Positions 43,497 to 52,866 of a DNA stretch of 64,000 nucleotides are shown here, in pieces. Made by a program: the position numbers and the translations under genes. Source of the DNA: Rhinopomastus cyanomelas (lineage: Eukaryota; Chordata; Aves; Bucerotiformes; Rhinopomastidae); contig VXBP01009446.1 in the NCBI GenBank assembly GCA_013400115.1, positions 558,001 to 622,000 of the forward strand, read 5' to 3'. Positions within the stretch are counted from its first letter, which is position 1. Each line of letters opens with the position of its first letter. The notes beneath the pieces were generated by a model. It did no database searches. It was not told the origin of the DNA and was given only the letters and a program-made list of their open reading frames with translations.

Positions 43497-44085
43497 TTGG
43501 GAAGCAAAATTGGGGGGTGTGAGGGGAATGCTGGAAAACAAAATAGGGGAGAAAATGTTGGGGAATGAAATAGTGGGGGAAAAAATGTTGGGAATTAAAG
43601 TGGTGGGGAAAAAAACTATTGGGAAGCAAAATAGGGAGGAAAAGGTTTTGAAAACAAAATTGGAGAAAAAAAACATTGGAAAATGAAAGTGGGAAAAGAA
43701 TGTTGGGAAAGAAACTTGGGGGGAAATGCTGGAGGATAAAATTAGGGGGGAAATGTTGGAAAACAACATTGGGGGAAAATATTTGGGAACTAAATTGGGG
43801 GGAAATGTTGGAAGATAAAGAGGGAAATGTTGGGGAAAAAAATAGGGGGGAATGTTGGAAAAAAATAAGTAGGGGAAAAATGTTAGGAATTAAAATTGGG
43901 GAAAAGTAACTGGCAAACAGAATTGGGAGAAAAAGCATTTGAAAACAAAATTGGTGATAAAAAAATTGGAAAACAAAATTGGGGAAAAGTTGGGAAATAA
44001 AATTTTGGGGGGAAATGTTGGAAAAAAATTTGGGGGGAAAAAAGTCTTTAAAAATTTAAGGGGAAAATGTTGGAAAATAAAATAG
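43497..44085 (+). repeat. Purine-rich degenerate minisatellite, about 590 bp
   Basis: Some two dozen imperfect units of about 23-28 bases built on GGGGAAAATGTTGG and AAACAAAATTGGGG. The + strand is nearly free of C. A 173-codon minus-strand frame (FFPNIFSP-like repeats) is its translation and is not a gene. Confidence 0.93.
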
Positions 44086-44149
44086 GAACCAGCCCTCAAG
44101 GTATCTCACCCCTATCCCCTCTGTGGCTGTTGAGGGAACTTGAATGTTG

Positions 44150-44218
44150 TCAGATTCCACCTCAACTTGAGGAAGGGCTTCTCTGCTGTGACAGTTACAG
44201 GGTCCCCAGACAGATTGG
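44150..44218 (+). mobile_element. CR1 coding-tail scrap (old)
   Basis: TCAGATTCCACCTCAACTTG and GAGGAAGGGCTTCTCTGC correspond to the FRLNLRKGF segment of an old CR1. Confidence 0.6.
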
Positions 44219-44795
44219 AAGGGGGGTGGTTAGCAGATCCAGAGAGGTTCTTCTACCCCTCTACTCTGCACTAGTGAGACAACATCTGGAGTGTTGTGTT
44301 CAGTTGTGGGCCCCTCAGTTCCAGAAGGACATAGAGCTGCTGGAGGGTGTCCAGCGCAGAGCCACCGAGATGATGAAGGAGGTGGAACACCTCCTGTGTA
44401 AGAAGAGGCTGAGGGAGCTGGGTCTCGTGAGCTTGGAGAAGAGGAGGCTGAGGGGTGACCTCATTAATGTCTATAAATATGTGAAGGGTGGGTGTCAGGA
44501 GGATGGAGCCAGGCTCTGCTCAGTGGCATCTGGTGATAGGACAAGGAGCAATGGGTGTGAGCAGGAACAGAGGAGGTTCCACATCAATGTGAGAAGGAAC
44601 TTCTTCCTGGTGAGGGTGACAGAGCACTGGAAGGGGCTGCCAAGGAGGGTTGTGGAGTCTCCTTCTCTGGAGACATTTAATGCCCACCTGGCCATGTTCT
44701 TGTGTGACTGGATCTAGGTGATCCTGCTCTGATAGGGGGGTTGGACTAGATGATCTTTTTAGGGTCCCTTCCAATCCCCGATGTTCTGTGATTCC
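44219..44795 (+). mobile_element. CR1 LINE 3' fragment, 577 bp (young)
   Basis: The longest uninterrupted CR1 frame here: GVVSRSREVLLPLYSALV, HLECCVQLWAPQ, RLRELGLVSLEKRRL, CQEDGARLCS, RRFHINVRRNFF, VTEHWKGLPRRVVES and FLCDWI to a stop near 44716, then a full 3' end. About 190 codons of the ORF2 C terminus remain open; the catalytic RT core is absent. Confidence 0.97.
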
Positions 44796-45378
44796 TGTGT
44801 AGGGCAGAACCATAGTAATGATTCTTTTCTTGAGTCGCTGTGACGGAAGGATCCTAGCTGTGACTTTCAAGGGCTGGAAGGAATGCTGGGTCAGGGCCAT
44901 CCCTGAAGCCCTTTAATTCCAGCACAGCCAGTATCTCGTTGTGTAACGCCTTAAGATGTGGTGGGCATCGCTGTGGAGCGCATTTAATTTAGCAGCAGAT
45001 GTGCAGGCTCGTCTGCCGTGACGGTACATTTTGTTCGCTCGTGTAGCAGCAAGTTCCTTAACACTGCTCCCAGTTCTTCAGCACAAGACTCCTGTAGCAT
45101 GTTGTTCTCCTTTTCTGAGTGGTGAAGAGCTCTGTATTTGCCATCAGCAGGTGCTAATGTGGGAGTGCCGGCTCTCCTTGAAACCTGATGAGTTCTGCTG
45201 GTGTTTTTCTTCCTGAGTAGGTAGTAGAGGGGAAAGATTTTGGTTCTTGGGTTTCTGGATGGAAAAAGAAGCAAATCACCTGGAAAAGCAAGTCTTGGGG
45301 CCACCCACAGTGTCATCCCATTGTTCCTGTGGAGAGGCATTCGTGCAGAACATCTCTGAATGCTCTAGGGCAGCAAAA
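44796..45378. other. Single-copy DNA
   Basis: No feature recognised. Confidence 0.4.
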
Positions 45379-45898
45379 TCATAGAATTGTAGAGTGGCCA
45401 GGGTTGGAAGGGCCCTTAAAGATCATCCTGTTCCAAGCCCACTGCACAAGCTGGGACACCTGCACTAGAGCAGGTTACTCAGGGCCCCAGCCAACCTGCC
45501 CTTCAACACCACCAGGGATGGGGCAGCCACAACTGCCTTGGGCAACCTGTTCCAGCATCTCAGCACCCTCACAGCAAAGAACTGGTTCCTCATGTCCAAC
45601 CTCAGTCTCCCCTCTTCAAGTCTGGAAGCCCTTCCCTTGTCTTCTTGCTACCACCCGTATCAAAAGCCCTCCCCCAGCTTTCTTGTAGCCCCCTTCAGAG
45701 ATTGGAAAGCTGCTTGAAGGTCACCTGGGAGCCTCCTCTTCTCCAGGCTGAACAACCCCACCTTGCTCAGCCTGTCCTCCAGCCCTCTGCTCATTTGAGT
45801 TGCTCTCCTCTGGACGCCTTCCAGGAGCTCTGTGTCCTTCTGGGGACTCCAGAACTGGACCTAGGACTCCAGATGGGGATACAGGCTGCTGGGAGACT
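45379..45898 (-). mobile_element. CR1 LINE 3' fragment, 520 bp (old)
   Basis: Complement of an old family (ATCATAGAATTGTAGAGTGG; CCTTGGGCAACCTGTTCC; CTCTTCTCCAGGCTGAAC). The most complete old minus-strand copy in the window. Confidence 0.92.
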
Positions 45899-45931
45899 GA
45901 GGTGTGATTTACTGTCAGGGTCGTTCACAGA

Positions 45932-46058
45932 CTCACAGAACATTAGGGATGTGTTCCTGTGTGACTGGGTCTCGGTGATCCTGCTGTGGCGGGGGGATTG
46001 GACTGGATGATCTTTCGAGATCCCTTCCCATAGTAGAATCATTAGGGATTGGAAGGTT
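45932..46058. mobile_element. Scrambled CR1 3' ends, minus/plus/minus
   Basis: ACTCACAGAACATTAGGGA (minus, 45932-45950) is followed by GTGTTCCTGTGTGACTGG to TTCGAGATCCCTTCCC (plus, 45951-46030) and then TAGAATCATTAGGGATTGG (minus, 46034-46058). Confidence 0.88.
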
Positions 46059-47130
46059 TCAGACCATAGGAAAAGTTTGCCCCAAAGGATGGTCAAATTC
46101 ACAGTAAAATGTTAATATTTGAAGTGAATTTAAAATTCAAATACCAATTGAACCTTTTTTTTCCTCCCTACCATCCTCTTTCCCAAGCATGCGCTGAGAG
46201 AGTTTAATGAAGCCAGGGAAGTCCAAACCTGGCCCCACAGAAGTCGTAGGGTTCCTCGTTCCAAGCCTGAGGGTTTGACTGCCTCAGGCATTAAAATAAA
46301 ATAATAGAATTAACCTGGTTTTTATTTTGCTTAATGAAAATCTCTGTTTGTTCTCCCGGCCCATATAAATGTTTAATCTGTTCTGGGTTCCTGCTGGGCT
46401 GTGGGGTTGGATGGCGTCTTGCTGCTGCGCGTCCCCCACGTTGGTTTATTGTCCTCTGAAACAAAACACCCCAAAAAAAAGGATCTTGAGTAGGATCGTG
46501 TTGTCTGCCCCTTCCCTGCCATGCATTCCCCTCGTCCCCTGCCGTCGTGCCAGGGCTTTAGAGAGAGGAGAAGAGGCTGGGGGCTGCGTGGGGGCATCGT
46601 GCGGAGGGATGTGCCGGCGGCGCCGGGAGGAGGGATGACCCAGTGTTCACCAAGTTTGCTGAGGGAGTGGTTGGGCACTCTTTGTCCGCTCCCCTCCCCT
46701 GTCATTATCTCTGCGTGGCTCCTGCTTGCTTTTCTCCGCGTTGCCTTTCTTAGACCGAACTCCGCTTCTCGGCCCCTCCTGCCCTCCCCGCGGCAGCTGC
46801 CGATGGTTGAGAACCATCAGTGTTGGAAATGGCCACTGGGTCAGCGTAGGTGACCCCAGCGATGCTAACGCTGGGCTTTTAAACGTTGGTCATGGCTCTG
46901 AGGGCTGGGCTGGCATTGAAATCGCGGCTCGTGACTATGGGCCATTCAGACATTGTGGTCTGATCCCAGACGAGAGGACTCGTGTCCTGCTGGAACCATG
47001 AGCACAAAACGAGTTGTCTGGGAACCTCACCTTTCCCGAGAGCCTAGAAACGTCCAACACACTCATCAAACCATTTGGACTGGAGTCTCCTTGTTTGGAT
47101 TGGGAGTTCTACCAGTGGAGACCCAGCACA
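46059..47130. other. Single-copy DNA
   Basis: No exon or repeat recognised over about 1.1 kb. Confidence 0.4.
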
Positions 47131-47350
47131 GACGTGAGGAGGTTTAGATTGGATCTTGGGAAGAAGTTCTTTGCTGAGGGAGTGGTTGGGCACTGGAACA
47201 GGCTGCCCAGGGAGGTGGTGGAGTCCCCATCCCTGGAGGGGTTTGAATACTGAGTAGCTAGAGCCCTTGAGGCCATGGTCTAGGGCTTAGGGAGCTGTTG
47301 GGCTGAGGGCTGGACTTGCTGATCCTTTCCAGTCATGATGTTTCTATGAT
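47131..47350 (+). mobile_element. CR1 LINE 3' fragment (old)
   Basis: Frame RRFRLDLGKKFFAEGVVGHWNR then EVVESPSLEGFE to a stop; 3' end GTCATGATGTTTCTATG. Confidence 0.88.
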
Positions 47351-47671
47351 TATTTTACTATTAACTTAACAATGGAACATTCATTTGTACCATGTGTTGG
47401 GCAAAACTCACATCAGTTCTGAGAAGCTACCAGAGCTGCAGTGGGGCTTCAGCTTGTAGGGAGCCCTGTTCCACTTCCCCAGGGCTGTGCACAGAGCAGG
47501 AATGTGAGAGACTTGGGTTGGGCTGGGGTACCACCACGATGTGATGGCCTATGATGGATGCTCTGAGGTGGATGTTCCTCATGTTCGTGCTCCTGTGTTG
47601 CCCACAGATGCCAGGAAAAGGTGATAAAGCAGTGCTGGTTGAGATAGAGCTTGGAAGACAACACATTTAAA
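47351..47671. other. Single-copy DNA
   Basis: No feature recognised. Confidence 0.4.
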
Positions 47672-47742
47672 AGCTGTGCAGATCTGGAGCTTAGGGACAT
47701 GGTTTAGTGGTGACTTTGGGACAGTTGGACTCGATCTTGAAG
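47672..47742 (+). mobile_element. CR1 3' scrap (old)
   Basis: GATCTGGAGCTTAGGGAC and GTTGGACTCGATCTTGAAG; the same family as 62886-63013. Confidence 0.6.
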
Positions 47743-47748
47743 TTCTTT

Positions 47749-48204
47749 GCTGGAGAGAGTTCAGCACAGAGCCATGAAGATGATGGAGTGGAACATCTTC
47801 CTGACGAGGAAAGGCTGAGGGAGCTGGGTCTCTTGAGTTTGGAAAAAAGGAGACTGAGGGGTGACCTCATCAATGTTGATCAATATGGAAATGGGGTTGT
47901 CAGGAGGATGGGGCCAGGGTCTTCTCAGTGTCATCTAACGATAGGACAGGGGAAAGTGGGTGTGAGCTGGAACAGAGGAGGTTCCACATCAATATGAGAA
48001 GGAATGTCATGGTGAGAGTGACAGAGCACTGGAAGGGGCTTCCAGGGAGGTTGTGGAGTCTCCTTCTCTGGAGATGTTCAAAACCCTCCTGGACATGTTC
48101 CTGTGTGACTGGATCTGGGTGATCCTGCTGTGGCAGAGGGATTGGACTGGCTGATCTTTCGAGGTCCCTTCCAGTCCCTAATGTTCCACAATTCTGTGAT
48201 TCTT
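47749..48204 (+). mobile_element. CR1 LINE 3' fragment, 456 bp (young)
   Basis: Begins in the LERVQHRA region and has EERLRELGLLSLEKRRLRG and ELEQRRFHINMRRN; a nine-base deletion removes FFL, and further indels break the frame. Complete 3' end. Confidence 0.95.
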
Positions 48205-48913
48205 TTCCAGCCTGACCAATTCAGTGACTCTCCATGAAGTCTCCTTTCCTTTTTGTCTAAACAGTTGCATTTTCTTCTGCAAAACCACTTTTTCTTCCAT
48301 TTTCCACCGACTAGCAGAAAAAAATAAGCCCTGAGACAGCTTCTGCTGCTCTCATTTTCTGCCTCACGGATCGAGGTGTTTAGCGGGCAGTATTAAGAGG
48401 CTTTTCAAACGTGTTACCTCATGATTGTTGGGAGGGGGTGTGGGAGTTTCTTTTCCTCAAAAAGCTGCAGTCCAGCCCATTCCTCCTTTAAATAAATAAC
48501 TGCCCAGGCTGCCGGCGTGTCCGAGGGTTTTCAGGGAGATTTCCATTTTGAAGGGCGCTGTCGGAGGCTCACGCGGCCGAGCAATTACTGTATGTAAATC
48601 ACTTCACTTGTTCCCTAATCTCCCTGAAGATGAAGTGTGGTGTTTTGAGCGCGTGTCCCTCGCTCAGATTTCCTTGTGCAGTGAGGTTCTTCTCGCCTTT
48701 TAATTGCTCACCGTGGTTTTTCTTCTGCCTCAGCCTGATTGTATTTGTTTTACTGGTGAGGGAGAGGGGGGAGCATTTAGCCCAGTGATTTGGTTTGAGA
48801 TTGGGTTGGATGGAGAAATCATCGAGGACTGGTTGAAGTTGGATATGCAACCAATTGCATCCTCCATCCTGCAAATGGAGAAGTGCTGTCTTAATTACAG
48901 CCTCCTAACGAAT
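48205..48913. other. Single-copy DNA
   Basis: 48340-48700 is repeat-free with conserved-element character (GAGCAATTACTGTATG). No exon recognised. Confidence 0.35.
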
Positions 48914-49521
48914 CGCAGAATCATAGAGCATTAGGGATTGGAAGGGACCTGGTAAGATCATCCAGTCCAGTCCCCCTGACCCAGCAGGATCATCTTTGGA
49001 GAAGGAGACTCCACAACTCCCCTGAGCAGCCCCTTCCAGTGCTCCGTCACCCTCACTGGGAAGAAGTTCCTTCTGATATTTATATGGAACCTCCTCTGTT
49101 CCAGCTCACACCCACTGCCCCATGTCCTATCACTGGATGACATTGAGAAGAGCCTGGCTCCATCCTCCTGACACCCACCCTTCACATATTTATAGACATT
49201 AATGAGGTCACCTCTCAGTCTCCTCTTCTCCAAGCTCATGAGACCCAGCTCCCTCAGCCTCTTCTCATAAGGCACATGCTCCACTCTCTTCATCATCCTC
49301 GTTGCTCTGCACTGGACTCTCTCCAGGAGTTTTGTGTCCTTCTAGAACTGAGGGGCCCACAACTGGGCACAATGCTCCAGATGTGGTCTCACCAGTGCAG
49401 AGGGGGAGAAGAATCTCTCTCGATCTGTTAACCACCCCACTTCTGATCCACCCCAAGATGCTGTGTGGCCCTGTTGGCCACAAGAGCACACTGCTGGCTT
49501 ATGGTCATCTTATTGGCCACC
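48914..49521 (-). mobile_element. CR1 LINE 3' fragment, 608 bp (young)
   Basis: Minus-strand frame with EKRLRELGLMSLEKRR, CQEDGARLFS and ELEQRRFHINIRRNFF; a deletion of about 60 bases removes the FKTHLD...LV codons (CAGCAGGATCATCTTTGGAG). It reaches upstream to the ALVA segment. Confidence 0.95.
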
Positions 49522-49920
49522 AGAAAACAGGGGAGTAGCCGTGTGTTTCCATCCCCCATACATCTGCTTTTCTCCACCTTCTCCATCCCTGCCAAACCCT
49601 TCTCATCAGCTCCTGCTGCATTTTTATTAAGTCTTCTGAGTTGGGTCTTTTATTGCTGGTTGACATTGTCTTGGACACCTGGCAGAGAGAGACGGAACAG
49701 TTAACATCCTGGGGAGGGAGCTGAGTTACAGGCAGCACATTAAGCCGTGCGGGATTCTGATCGTAGGAGCAGTGGTCTCTCTGATTGTTATTTGTTTCTT
49801 GCGTAGAAAGTTTTCCTCCGGGGAGTGATGAAGGGAATTGAGACAGCAGGAGATTAAACAAAAACACCCACTTAAATGGAAGCGTTTGTCTGTCAGAAAA
49901 TGTGCTCGGTCAAAATTAAA
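49522..49920. other. Single-copy DNA
   Basis: No feature recognised. Confidence 0.4.
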
Positions 49921-49991
49921 TCATAAAATCATTAGGGATTGGAAGGGACCTCGAAAGATCATCTAGTCCAGTCCCCCTGCCACAGCAGGAT
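49921..49991 (-). mobile_element. CR1 LINE extreme 3' end (young)
   Basis: TCATAAAATCATTAGGG to GCCACAGCAGGATAC. Confidence 0.92.
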
Positions 49992-50211
49992 ACATGTGGT
50001 GTGTTGATGTTGTTGGGGAAAGAGGGGAAAAAGAGCTGCAACCCCACCTTAATGAACTGCTGGAGTGTTTTTGGGGTGAACTACGAGATTCTCTCTCTCT
50101 CTGAGGAACTTTTTATAACCTGGTGTTTCTCCCTGCATGTGGAGTGGGATGTGGTAGAGGAGTGTGGATTGACAGCCGGCTGAACGGGAGCCAGCAGGGT
50201 GCTCAGGGGTG
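49992..50211. other. Short spacer
   Basis: Contains a short (CT)n run at about 50090-50103. No other feature. Confidence 0.35.
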
Positions 50212-50391
50212 CTCAGATGGCCCTGACCGGCCTGGCTGTGCTCCTGTGTGACTCGGCCTAAGTGGTCCTGCTCAGATGGCCCTGACCGGCCTGGCTGTGC
50301 TCCTGTGCGACTCGGCCTAAGTGGTCCTGCTCAGACGGCCCTGACCGGCCTGGCTGTGCTCCTGTGTGACTCGGCCTAAGTGGTCCTGCTC
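50212..50391 (+). repeat. 59-bp CR1-derived minisatellite, truncated by a gap
   Basis: Units start at 50212, 50271 and 50330 (CTCAGATGGCCCTGACC then CTCCTGTGTGACTCGGCC and GGTCCTG). They derive from the CR1 FLCDLV-stop region. The array runs straight into the gap. Confidence 0.92.
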
Positions 50392-50587
50392 NNNNNNNNN
50401 NNNNNNNNNNNNNNNNNNNNNNNNNNNNNNNNNNNNNNNNNNNNNNNNNNNNNNNNNNNNNNNNNNNNNNNNNNNNNNNNNNNNNNNNNNNNNNNNNNNN
50501 NNNNNNNNNNNNNNNNNNNNNNNNNNNNNNNNNNNNNNNNNNNNNNNNNNNNNNNNNNNNNNNNNNNNNNNNNNNNNNNNNNNNNNN
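50392..50587. other. Assembly gap of 196 N
   Basis: Unresolved bases. Given the arrays on the left and the repeat phrase TCCTGCTCTGG on the right, the gap probably hides more 59-bp units. Confidence 0.95.
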
Positions 50588-50665
50588 TCCTGCTCTGGTG
50601 GGGGGACTGGGCTGGATGATCTTTCCAGGTCCCTTCTCATCCTTAATGTTCTGTAATTCTGTGAT
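50588..50665 (+). mobile_element. CR1 LINE extreme 3' end (young)
   Basis: TCCTGCTCTGGTGGGGGG to GTTCTGTAATTCTGTGATGG; the true end of the element that hosts the 59-bp array. Confidence 0.88.
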
Positions 50666-51259
50666 GGTATCCTGGCTTGGATCAGCAAGAGTGTGGCCAG
50701 CAGGACTGGTAATGTCATTCTTTGCTTGTACTGGGTGCTGGGGAGGCCTTCCCTTGAGGACTGGGAGCAGTTGTGGGCCTCTCACTTCAAGAGAGAGATG
50801 GAGGTGCTGGAGCGGGTCCAGAGGAGCAACAAGGCTGGGGAAGGGACTGAAGGGAAAGTCTGGTGAGGAGAGGCTGAGGGAGCTGGGGGTGTTTATCCTG
50901 GAGGAGACTAAGGTGGGCCCTTCTCCCTCTCTCCAGCTCCCTGAAGGGAGGTTGTAGCCAGGTGGGGATCAGGCTCTTCTCCCAGACAACCAGCGCCAGG
51001 ATGAGGGAACAGGGCCTGAAGCTGCCAGGGGAGGGTTAGGTTGGACATTAGGAAGCCCTTCCTCGCAGAAAGGGTGATCAGAGGCTGGAGTGGACTGCCC
51101 AGGGTAGTGGTGGGAGTCCGTGTCCCTGGAGGTGTTGAAGGCCAGTGTGGCTGTGGCCCTTAGTGCCCTGTTGTGGCTGGTGTGGTGATGTTAGGTCCTG
51201 GGCTGGGCTAGATGATCTTAGAGGGCTTTTCCAGCCTCAGTAATTTTGCGTTCCTGTGA
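50666..51259 (+). mobile_element. CR1 LINE 3' fragment, 594 bp (old)
   Basis: Starts with GGTATCCTGGCTTGGATC (GILAWI segment) and has GAGGAGAGGCTGAGGGAGC, GGTTGTAGCCAGGTGGGG, TGGACTGCCCAGGGTAGTG and GATGATCTTAGAGGGC. It is a distinct old subfamily and is inserted exactly at the end of the young copy. Confidence 0.9.
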
Positions 51260-51266
51260 GATCAGT

Positions 51267-51352
51267 GACTTGGTCTAGGGGGTCCTGCTGTGTCAGGGGG
51301 ATTGGACTGGATGATCTTTCAAGGTCCCTTCCAATCCCTAATGATTCTATGA
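51267..51352 (+). mobile_element. CR1 LINE extreme 3' end (young)
   Basis: GACTTGGTCTAGGGGGTCC to CCTAATGATTCTATGA. Confidence 0.92.
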
Positions 51353-51850
51353 ACGTATTCTGACCGTAGCAAGTTCTGCCTCTGGTGGGGAAGTTTTCCG
51401 CCTCTTTTTGAGGGTCGCCTGAATAGTTAACACAAGTGGGAATCGTACTCTTTAGCATCCCTATGTGTAAAAAAAGAAATCAATTAATTATTGCTATAAA
51501 TCTCCGAGATCACGCTGCAGTCGTGCTGCTGGGAAATTGGCCATTAACTACCAGGAAATCGCCTCTCCTCCCTTCATGAGAATTCAGTTGTTCCAACACA
51601 ACCCTTTTACTTTTATAAATGAACTATCAATGTGATGCATAATTGATAACCATTTATAATAATAACAATAATCCCCATGAAATTGTCTTTGCGCTCTGCA
51701 GCGGCTTTGTTAGAGCTTTTACCCCTCTGTGCGCTCAGCCTGCGTGTGTTAACTGGGTTATCTCAGATGTTCCTGCTTCACTGCTGTGGTTTTAGGAGAG
51801 GTATGAGCTGTTATGGATGAACCAGACGCAGGGTAGAGACATGCAGTCTG
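51353..51850. other. Single-copy DNA, candidate conserved non-coding element
   Basis: 51470-51680 contains ATCAATTAATTATTGC, GGCCATTAACTACC, GCATAATTGATAACC and TTATAATAATAAC, with no repeat match. It lies about 1.1 kb upstream of the CTBP2 exon. Confidence 0.4.
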
Positions 51851-51886
51851 ACTGAGGTCCCTTTCAATCATAATGATTCTATGACT
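51851..51886 (+). mobile_element. CR1 terminal scrap
   Basis: ACTGAGGTCCCTTTCAATC then ATGATTCTATGACTG. Confidence 0.7.
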
Positions 51887-51956
51887 GAATATGAAGGACT
51901 GGAAGGGTTATGAGAGGATGGCTAAAGTTGGCTATCGCTGCTCTGCAAAAGGGGAG

Positions 51957-52016
51957 TCATAGAATCATTGTATAGTTGCAGAAGACCCTTGGGATCATAG
52001 AGTCCAACCATCAAAG
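51957..52016 (-). mobile_element. CR1 3' end scrap (old)
   Basis: TCATAGAATCATTGTATAG to GAGTCCAACCATCAAAG. Confidence 0.8.
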
Positions 52017-52096
52017 CAGATGTTGAGGTTACAGATGTTGCCCCAGGTCCAAATCTGGGGCATCAGCCTGGATTTTCCTGGTGTCCCCTTCTGCAG

Positions 52097-52565
52097 TGTC
52101 CTGATCTGAGGGCTGGAGCATCTATCTTAGAAGAACAGGCTGAGAGAGTTGGGGTTGTTCAGCCTGAAGAGGAGAATGCTCTTGGGAGATTTTACAGCAA
52201 CCTTTCAATTCCTGAAAGGGGCTGTCAGCAGGCTGGGGAAGACTGTTCACAAGGGCAGGGAACAATAGGACGAGGGGTCATGGTTTGAAGCTGGAAAAGG
52301 GCAGATTGAGGCTGGACAGGAGCAAAAAGTTCTTGAATCTGAGGGTGAGAGATCCTTGGAACAGGCTGCCCAGAGAGGTGGTGGTGGCCCCATCTCTGGA
52401 GCCATTCAAGGTCAGGCTGGATGGGCCTCTGGGCAATCTGTGCTGGTTAGAGATGTTGCTGCTTGTTGTAGCGGGGGTTGCACTGGATCTAGTGGATGCA
52501 GCTTTGTCAGGAGGATTGGACTAGATGGTCTTTTGAGGTCATGCTGTGATTCTAAGGTGCTGTGA
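52097..52565 (+). mobile_element. CR1 LINE 3' fragment, 470 bp (old)
   Basis: GAACAGGCTGAGAGAGTTGG, the frame LEKGRLRLDRSKKFLNLR, then PWNRLPREVV and LDGPLGNLC, then a 3' end GGATTGGACTAGATGG. It is the nearest repeat to the CTBP2 exon, on the same strand. Confidence 0.9.
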
Positions 52566-52706
52566 CCAAGGCGATGCTGGGGTTGGAAGTGCTCACAGAC
52601 ATCCTTTCAGACACCTGCTCTTCTCTTGGGTATGGGCAGGTCTCACCTGATGTACTAGTGCTCCGGAGTCCCAGCCACCCTCACAAACCCTTTTGTTCCC
52701 CTGCAG

Positions 52707-52808
52707 GATCAACACTGGCGGAATGCACGCCGATTCCTGTGAGCTTTCCTGAGTTCCTGGGGGACTGCTTTGCTTTGTGAATCAGAAAGTTGCAAGCTAC
52801 CGTCGAGG
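52707..52808 (+). other. CTBP2: CTBP2 5' UTR part of the first coding exon, with splice acceptor
   Basis: A strong acceptor (pyrimidine tract CCCTTTTGTTCCCCTGCAG ending at 52706) precedes this segment, which runs without interruption into the CTBP2 start codon at 52809. A weaker alternative acceptor (GAATCAG, ending 52785) would give a UTR of only 23 bases. The spliced acceptor implies at least one non-coding exon further upstream, which I cannot place with certainty. Confidence 0.75.
52723..52752 (+). promoter_or_regulatory. Upstream ORF in the CTBP2 5' UTR (9 codons)
   Basis: An ATG with G at -3 opens a nine-codon frame (MHADSCELS) that stops at TGA 52750-52752, 56 bases before the CTBP2 start. 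A short upstream ORF with a fair context usually lowers initiation at the main start and leaves room for re-initiation. No function is shown; this is inference from position and length. Confidence 0.5.
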
Positions 52809-52866
52809 ATGGCACTTGTGGATAAACACAAAGTCAAGCGGCAGCGGCTGGACAGAATTTGTGAAG
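52809..52866 (+). CDS. CTBP2: CTBP2, first coding exon (CtBP2 N terminus, 19 codons plus 1 base)
   Basis: The 19 codons begin MALVDKHKVK and end DRICE; the twentieth codon (Gly) is split after its first base by a donor reading AAG|GTAGGA at 52866/52867, so the intron is phase 1. From family knowledge this matches the short N terminus that distinguishes CtBP2 from CtBP1 and from RIBEYE, the synaptic-ribbon product of the same gene. CtBP2 is an NAD(H)-dependent dehydrogenase-fold nuclear corepressor that binds PxDLS-motif transcription factors; the dehydrogenase domain lies in later exons outside this window. Lys6, Lys8 and Lys10, reported p300 acetylation sites that favour nuclear retention, are all present in the basic stretch KHKVKRQR. 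The start is supported by A at -3 and G at +4. A frame-shifted reading of the same bases from 52777 is a shadow. A CR1 copy ends about 140 bases upstream of the acceptor. Identification is from memory of the protein, not a search. Confidence 0.93.

Noticed and set aside
43417..43938. 173-codon Phe/Pro/Ser-rich minus-strand ORF that looks like a membrane or secreted protein
   Set aside because: It is the translation of the purine-rich minisatellite, with the same low-complexity motif in two frames.
50258..50785. ORFs of 96-175 codons crossing the N gap
   Set aside because: They consist mostly of undetermined residues and CR1 tail.
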